Under the pieces are notes generated by a model. That model had not been told where the DNA came from. It did no database searches and worked only from the letters and a program-made list of their open reading frames with translations. The position numbers and the translations under genes are program-made. Positions 5,926 to 8,737 of a stretch of DNA of 8,737 bases are shown piece by piece; position 1 is the first letter of the stretch; every line of letters starts with the position of its first letter. Source of the DNA: Chitinophagaceae bacterium (GTDB lineage: Bacteria > Bacteroidota > Bacteroidia > Chitinophagales > Chitinophagaceae); the NCBI GenBank assembly GCA_003136915.1, contig PLEB01000111.1:1-8737 (forward strand), given 5' to 3'.

Positions 5926-6962
5926 ATGAGAAGGATTGCAATCGCCTTGTTTTGTATGGCTTATTTTCTGCCCGGTTCTTTACTGGCTCAGGATCCGGCA
6001 TTTTCGCAGTTTTTTGCGTCCCCGCTTTCCCTGAATCCGGCCCTCACCGGTAAATTCAACGGATCTGTTCGGGTGGCTGGCAATTACCGCAACCAATGGC
6101 CCCAGATAGATAATGCTTTCATCACATCTACTGTTTCCATAGACGGAAACATCTTAGGAGACCGGTTGCCTTCGGGCGATGCCTGGGGAATCGGCGCATT
6201 TGCGATGACGGATAAGACAGCCAGCGGCATTCTCACCAGTAATTATTTTTCCTTGTCCACCGCCTATCAGAAAGCCCTGGATGAAAATGGTTGGAATCAG
6301 CTGGGGATTGGCTTTCAGGGAACTTATGCAACGAAGCGACTCGATGGAACCAAGCTTCACTTTGAGGACCAGCTGATCAGCAGGGGGGATGGACCATTCC
6401 GAGTTCGGAAATTATTAACGGTCACCAGATTGACCTGAATTATTTCGACCTGAATGTGGGCCTCTTGTACAACGGATCCACGGATGGCAACAACAATTTT
6501 TATTTTGGAGCCTCCGCATATCATATTACCCAGCCAAAGGAATCTTTTACCGGAAATTCGTTTTACGTTTTACATCCTCGCATTACCCTGAACGGCGGTT
6601 ATTCATTTCCGTTATCTACTAACAATAACGACAATTTCATTCACTTCAGCGGATTATACAGCAAACAGGCGGATGCCGTAAATGCCATGCTCGGAGCTGC
6701 ATGGTCAAACAACCTCACCGGCAATGATGGCAATCCGATTAATTTTTACCTGGGCATCTGGGTGAGGTTCAGCAATCTTACGGATGCCATTATCCCTTAT
6801 GTCGGGCTGGACTTCGGGCCTTTTACTATTGGCATGTCGTACGACGTTAATGTATCCTCGCTTAAAACAGCTTCCGAAAGTCAGGGCGGTATTGAAATTT
6901 CACTGATCTATGTCAAAAAACCAGCTGATGGCAGGAAGCCAATTCCATGTCCGAAGTTCTAG
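5926..6962 (+). pseudogene. PorP/SprF family type IX secretion-associated outer-membrane protein, split by a frameshift
   Basis: The N-terminal part (5926 to about 6388) begins with a signal peptide, MRRIAIALFCMAYFLPGSLLA, probably cleaved before QDP. The family signature DPAFSQFFASPLSLNPALTG and GNYRNQWP follow. About 154 residues in, the frame is lost at a run of six G (6383-6388); the first frame then runs out at a stop at 6436-6438. The remaining ~190 residues are in the -1 frame, ending at 6962 with YFDLNVGLLYNGS, FYFGASAYHITQP, YVGLDFGPFTIGMSYDVNVS and the terminal SQGGIEISLIYV. One extra G would give a continuous protein of 345 residues, normal for PorP/SprF. Such proteins are outer-membrane beta-barrels that assist type IX secretion or attach adhesins to the cell surface. 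It stands alone here, with no large secreted adhesin or gld/por gene beside it. The two halves show no other damage, so the break is recent, a sequencing error, or a switchable tract. Confidence 0.88.
6383..6388. repeat. G6 homopolymer at the frameshift site in the porP-like gene
   Basis: Six consecutive G (CAGGGGGGAT) sit exactly where the two reading frames must join. Seven G would read S-R-G-G-W-T-I-P and restore a single frame. Homopolymers of this kind are prone to miscounting by sequencers and to slipped-strand mutation. Confidence 0.75.
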
Positions 6963-7576
6963 GATTTTCTCGCACTCACATAAGGATTCCCTACTACAAT
7001 AAAGCGGTATAGCCGTTCAGCATCTTCCCTGGCGGATTCCACGCCGATCCTTTTTGTAACGAGGATCTGGCCTTTCTTATATTTCAATCCATCATCTGCA
7101 ATATATATTTCATCCGAAAGCAAACTGCCGCCGGAATGTTGCTTATTCAAACCTAAGGCGCGCGACAAATTTCCGGGACCGCGGGTCAGCGTATAATCCA
7201 GTTCCGGCTTACCTGTTCTTTGAAGCATGGCAGATATGCCTTGCAGCGGTTCGAGCGACCTGATCAGCACAGCATGCGGAATGTCTTTTTTATTTGTAAC
7301 AACATTAAACAAATGGTGCATGCCGTAACAGATATACATATATATTTCTCCAGGTGCTCCATAAATGGCTTCGCTCCGGGCCGTTCTTTTGCCTCCGAAT
7401 GCATGAGATGCCCGATCCCCCACGCCGGCATATGCTTCGGTTTCTACGATGCGGCCCGAAGTGTAAACGCCGTCAAAACGCGTAACCAGAATTTTACCCA
7501 GCAATTCCCGGGCAATCTTCAGAACATCAGCCCGATCGTAGAATGCCTCGCCGAGTTTTTTTAGAGTTCCGGTCAT
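6959..7576 (-). CDS. DNA-3-methyladenine glycosylase (AAG/MPG family)
   Basis: This 205-residue monofunctional DNA glycosylase of the human-AAG (MPG) type removes 3-methyladenine and other alkylated or deaminated purines in base-excision repair. The core GRIVETEAYAG (41-51) holds the probable catalytic E47 and the base-flipping Y49. H58 (ASHAF) matches the human active-site histidine by spacing. Further matches are YMYICYGMHHLFNVV (79-93), AVLIRSLEP (102-110, R106 equivalent to human R182) and LTRGPGNLSRALGL (130-143). Length is typical for the bacterial family. ATG at 7574-7576 gives MTGTLKKLGEAFYDR, a usual N-terminus; no Shine-Dalgarno is evident. The stop overlaps the stop of the convergent porP-like gene through the palindrome CTAG. 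It is divergent from the EI24-like gene with 56 bases between. Confidence 0.94.
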   Translation of the reverse strand: MTGTLKKLGEAFYDRADVLKIARELLGKILVTRFDGVYTSGRIVETEAYAGVGDRASHAFGGKRTARSEAIYGAPGEIYMYICYGMHHLFNVVTNKKDIPHAVLIRSLEPLQGISAMLQRTGKPELDYTLTRGPGNLSRALGLNKQHSGGSLLSDEIYIADDGLKYKKGQILVTKRIGVESAREDAERLYRFIVVGNPYVSARKS

Positions 7577-7632
7577 ATGCGGTAGCTTAAAGCGTAAATT
7601 AGTGCTATATTCAACACCTTTAAAAAATTGGT
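7577..7632. promoter_or_regulatory. Divergent intergenic region between the glycosylase and EI24-like genes
   Basis: These 56 A/T-rich bases separate two divergent start codons, so promoters for both directions are expected here or within the opposing coding ends. I see no convincing TAnnTTTG/TTG pair on either strand and no stable hairpin. The entry is based on gene layout alone. Confidence 0.3.
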
Positions 7633-8394
7633 TTGCTCAAAGAGATTGTCATTGCCATTCAAGCCTACCGAAAGGCCCATCAATTTATTGGCAAGCATAA
7701 CTTATGGAAATGGATCCTGATACCCGGTTTTTTTTACATGATCCTTTTCAGCGCCGGTATATATTTTTTCTGGATCTCTGCAGATAGTGCCGTATCCGAT
7801 TTGAGTCAGCTTATCGGAATTGACCGCTGGCTTCACAGGCAGCAAAGCGCAGCCCTAAGTTTCTTATTTATGATGGGCGGCATCATGGTCCGTCTCACCA
7901 TGATCTTCTTTTATTTCTCTCTGTTTAAATATCTGTTCCTGATTATTGGTTCTCCTGTATTTGCCTACCTGAGCGAGAAAACAGAATCCATCATCGAGGG
8001 GAAGGAATTTAATTTTCAATATGCACAACTTTTCAAGGATATCTCGCGTGGTGTTAGGCTGGCATTTAGAAACTGTCTCTGGCAAACCGTTTATACCGTT
8101 TCAATACTTATTCTATCTTTTATACCACTCGTCGGCTGGATCACGCCCGTAATTTCATCCCTGGTGGAGTGTTATTTTTATGGATTTTCCATGCTGGATT
8201 ACAGTTGCGAACGGCATGGCCTTTCTCCTGCCGCAAGCATTGTTTATATCGGTAAACGAAGGGGACTAGCCATAGGTAACGGACTTATTTTTTATCTCAT
8301 GCATTTCGTACCATTCGTAGGATGGGTGTTAGCTCCATCTTACGCGCTTGTTGCAGCTACGATAAGTCTTTATCATCAGAACATAGTGGAATGA
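7633..8394 (+). CDS. EI24 domain-containing (CysZ-like) integral membrane protein
   Basis: This 253-residue inner-membrane protein resembles the EI24/CysZ family. It has an amphipathic N-terminus (EIVIAIQAYRKAHQFIGKHNLWKW, about residues 4-27) before hydrophobic stretches at about 27-48, 75-113, 150-188 and 214-247. The segment LFLIIGSPVFAYLSEKTE (101-118) is typical of EI24 proteins. Two similar hairpin-like segments, FIPLVGWITP (163-172) and FVPFVGWVLAP (225-235), suggest an internal repeat. CysZ in E. coli imports sulfate, but many Bacteroidota EI24 proteins have no known substrate and no sulfur gene is adjacent, so I assign no function. The start is TTG at 7633: the frame has a stop at 7621-7623 and no ATG or GTG between, and LKEIVIAIQAY is the expected family N-terminus. 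It overlaps the next gene by ATGA. Confidence 0.85.
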   Translation: MLKEIVIAIQAYRKAHQFIGKHNLWKWILIPGFFYMILFSAGIYFFWISADSAVSDLSQLIGIDRWLHRQQSAALSFLFMMGGIMVRLTMIFFYFSLFKYLFLIIGSPVFAYLSEKTESIIEGKEFNFQYAQLFKDISRGVRLAFRNCLWQTVYTVSILILSFIPLVGWITPVISSLVECYFYGFSMLDYSCERHGLSPAASIVYIGKRRGLAIGNGLIFYLMHFVPFVGWVLAPSYALVAATISLYHQNIVE

Positions 8395-8737
8395 CGAAAA
8401 ACGCAACGGTATATTTAATTCCTGCATTCCTGGATGAAGAAGCCATGGAGGTCTTGCCTCATTATCTCCTGGCAGCAGTTAAAGCCTGCGAAGTTTTTTT
8501 TGTGGAGAATGAACGTAGTGCGCGCAGATTCCTGAAAAAATTATGGAAGGAGATAGAAATTGACAAGTATCCCTGGTTCGTAATGCATAAATCAGAAGAA
8601 ACGGTTAGGCAGGAATTTCTTAAGCAGTTGAAGCTGGGGAAACAGATTGGCTTGCTGAGCGAAGCCGGGTGCCCGGGCATCGCGGATCCCGGACAATTAT
8701 TGGTGGCCACGGCTCATCAGGCAGGGGCAATCGTGAA
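8391..8737 (+). CDS. RsmI-like SAM-dependent methyltransferase (tetrapyrrole methylase fold), 3' end outside window
   Basis: The reading frame starts with ATG at 8391, overlapping the EI24-like stop (ATGA), and stays open to the end of the window, giving 115 residues of an expected ~230-240. The N-terminus TVYLIPAFLDEEAMEVLPHYLLAAVKACEVFFVENERSARRF, here described by its parts YLIP, VLPHYLL and FFVENERSARRFLK, corresponds to the IVATPIGNL ... AEDTR region of RsmI. The segment at residues 85-103, LLSEAGCPGIADPGQLLV, is the strong family marker (RsmI: SDAGTPxISDPG). RsmI makes 2'-O-methyl-C1402 in 16S rRNA. This protein belongs to the shorter Bacteroidota paralogue group, whose substrate I cannot state. 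The canonical TPIGN loop is absent (PAFLDE instead). Coupling to the membrane protein upstream is probably only transcriptional economy. Confidence 0.88.
   Translation, partial: MTKNATVYLIPAFLDEEAMEVLPHYLLAAVKACEVFFVENERSARRFLKKLWKEIEIDKYPWFVMHKSEETVRQEFLKQLKLGKQIGLLSEAGCPGIADPGQLLVATAHQAGAIV

Noticed and set aside
6381..6390. Programmed -1 ribosomal frameshift at the G6 run
   Set aside because: The zero-frame codons (AGG GGG GAT) do not fit the X-XXY-YYZ heptamer, and PorP/SprF genes are not known to me to use programmed frameshifting. Error or mutation is simpler.
7220..7564. 114-codon plus-strand open frame
   Set aside because: It is antisense to the DNA glycosylase gene, whose catalytic motifs are intact; its translation resembles no family I know.
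8462..8710. 82-codon minus-strand open frame at the right end
   Set aside because: It lies fully inside the RsmI-like coding frame on the plus strand, which has recognisable motifs; the minus-strand translation has none.
1..8737. Mobile element, defence system, CRISPR or prophage
   Set aside because: No transposase, integrase, nuclease, repeat array or tRNA-associated duplication is visible; gene content is housekeeping plus one signalling cluster.

Overview
The window looks like chromosomal DNA from a member of the phylum Bacteroidota. The evidence is a PorP/SprF-type outer-membrane protein of the type IX secretion/gliding class, a LytS/LytTR two-component pair whose kinase carries the NPFD...GTGFGLSSIKRRL version of the ATP-binding domain, a DUF4288 protein, Bacteroidota-like AnmK and Upp sequences, and A/T-rich start regions that mostly lack Shine-Dalgarno sequences. 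It could be Chitinophaga/Sphingobacteria-like, but that is a guess. I see no tRNA, rRNA, CRISPR array, insertion sequence or phage gene.

Layout. Bases 1-861 hold the C-terminal half of an adenine deaminase (ade) that enters from outside the window. A short gap with a GC-rich hairpin follows. Bases 978-3979 hold a compact same-strand cluster: a four-helix LiaF-like membrane protein, a DUF4288 protein, a LytS-type sensor histidine kinase and a LytTR response regulator. The last two overlap by ATGA. This cluster is convergent, with a 4-base stop-codon overlap, to anmK (3976-5067, minus), which encodes a peptidoglycan-recycling kinase. anmK is divergent from upp (5151-5801), which encodes uracil phosphoribosyltransferase. 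Next is a PorP/SprF family gene (5926-6962) split by a -1 frame change at a run of six G. It again overlaps by 4 bases with the stop codon of a convergent 3-methyladenine DNA glycosylase gene (6959-7576, minus). Divergent from that, an EI24/CysZ-like membrane protein (7633-8394) overlaps by ATGA with the start of an RsmI-like SAM-dependent methyltransferase, which is cut by the window end.

How they fit together. The clearest functional unit is the LiaF-like/DUF4288/LytS/LytTR cluster. By analogy with LiaF in Bacillota, the membrane protein could modulate the kinase, giving an envelope-stress sensor built from a different kinase and regulator class. Its neighbour AnmK works on cell-wall turnover products, which fits an envelope theme but proves nothing. 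Ade and Upp are both nucleobase-salvage enzymes. The rest is ordinary housekeeping. The most concrete anomaly is the frameshifted porP-like gene. The most interesting candidate system is the LiaF-like two-component cluster. I do not see clear evidence of a wholly new system.
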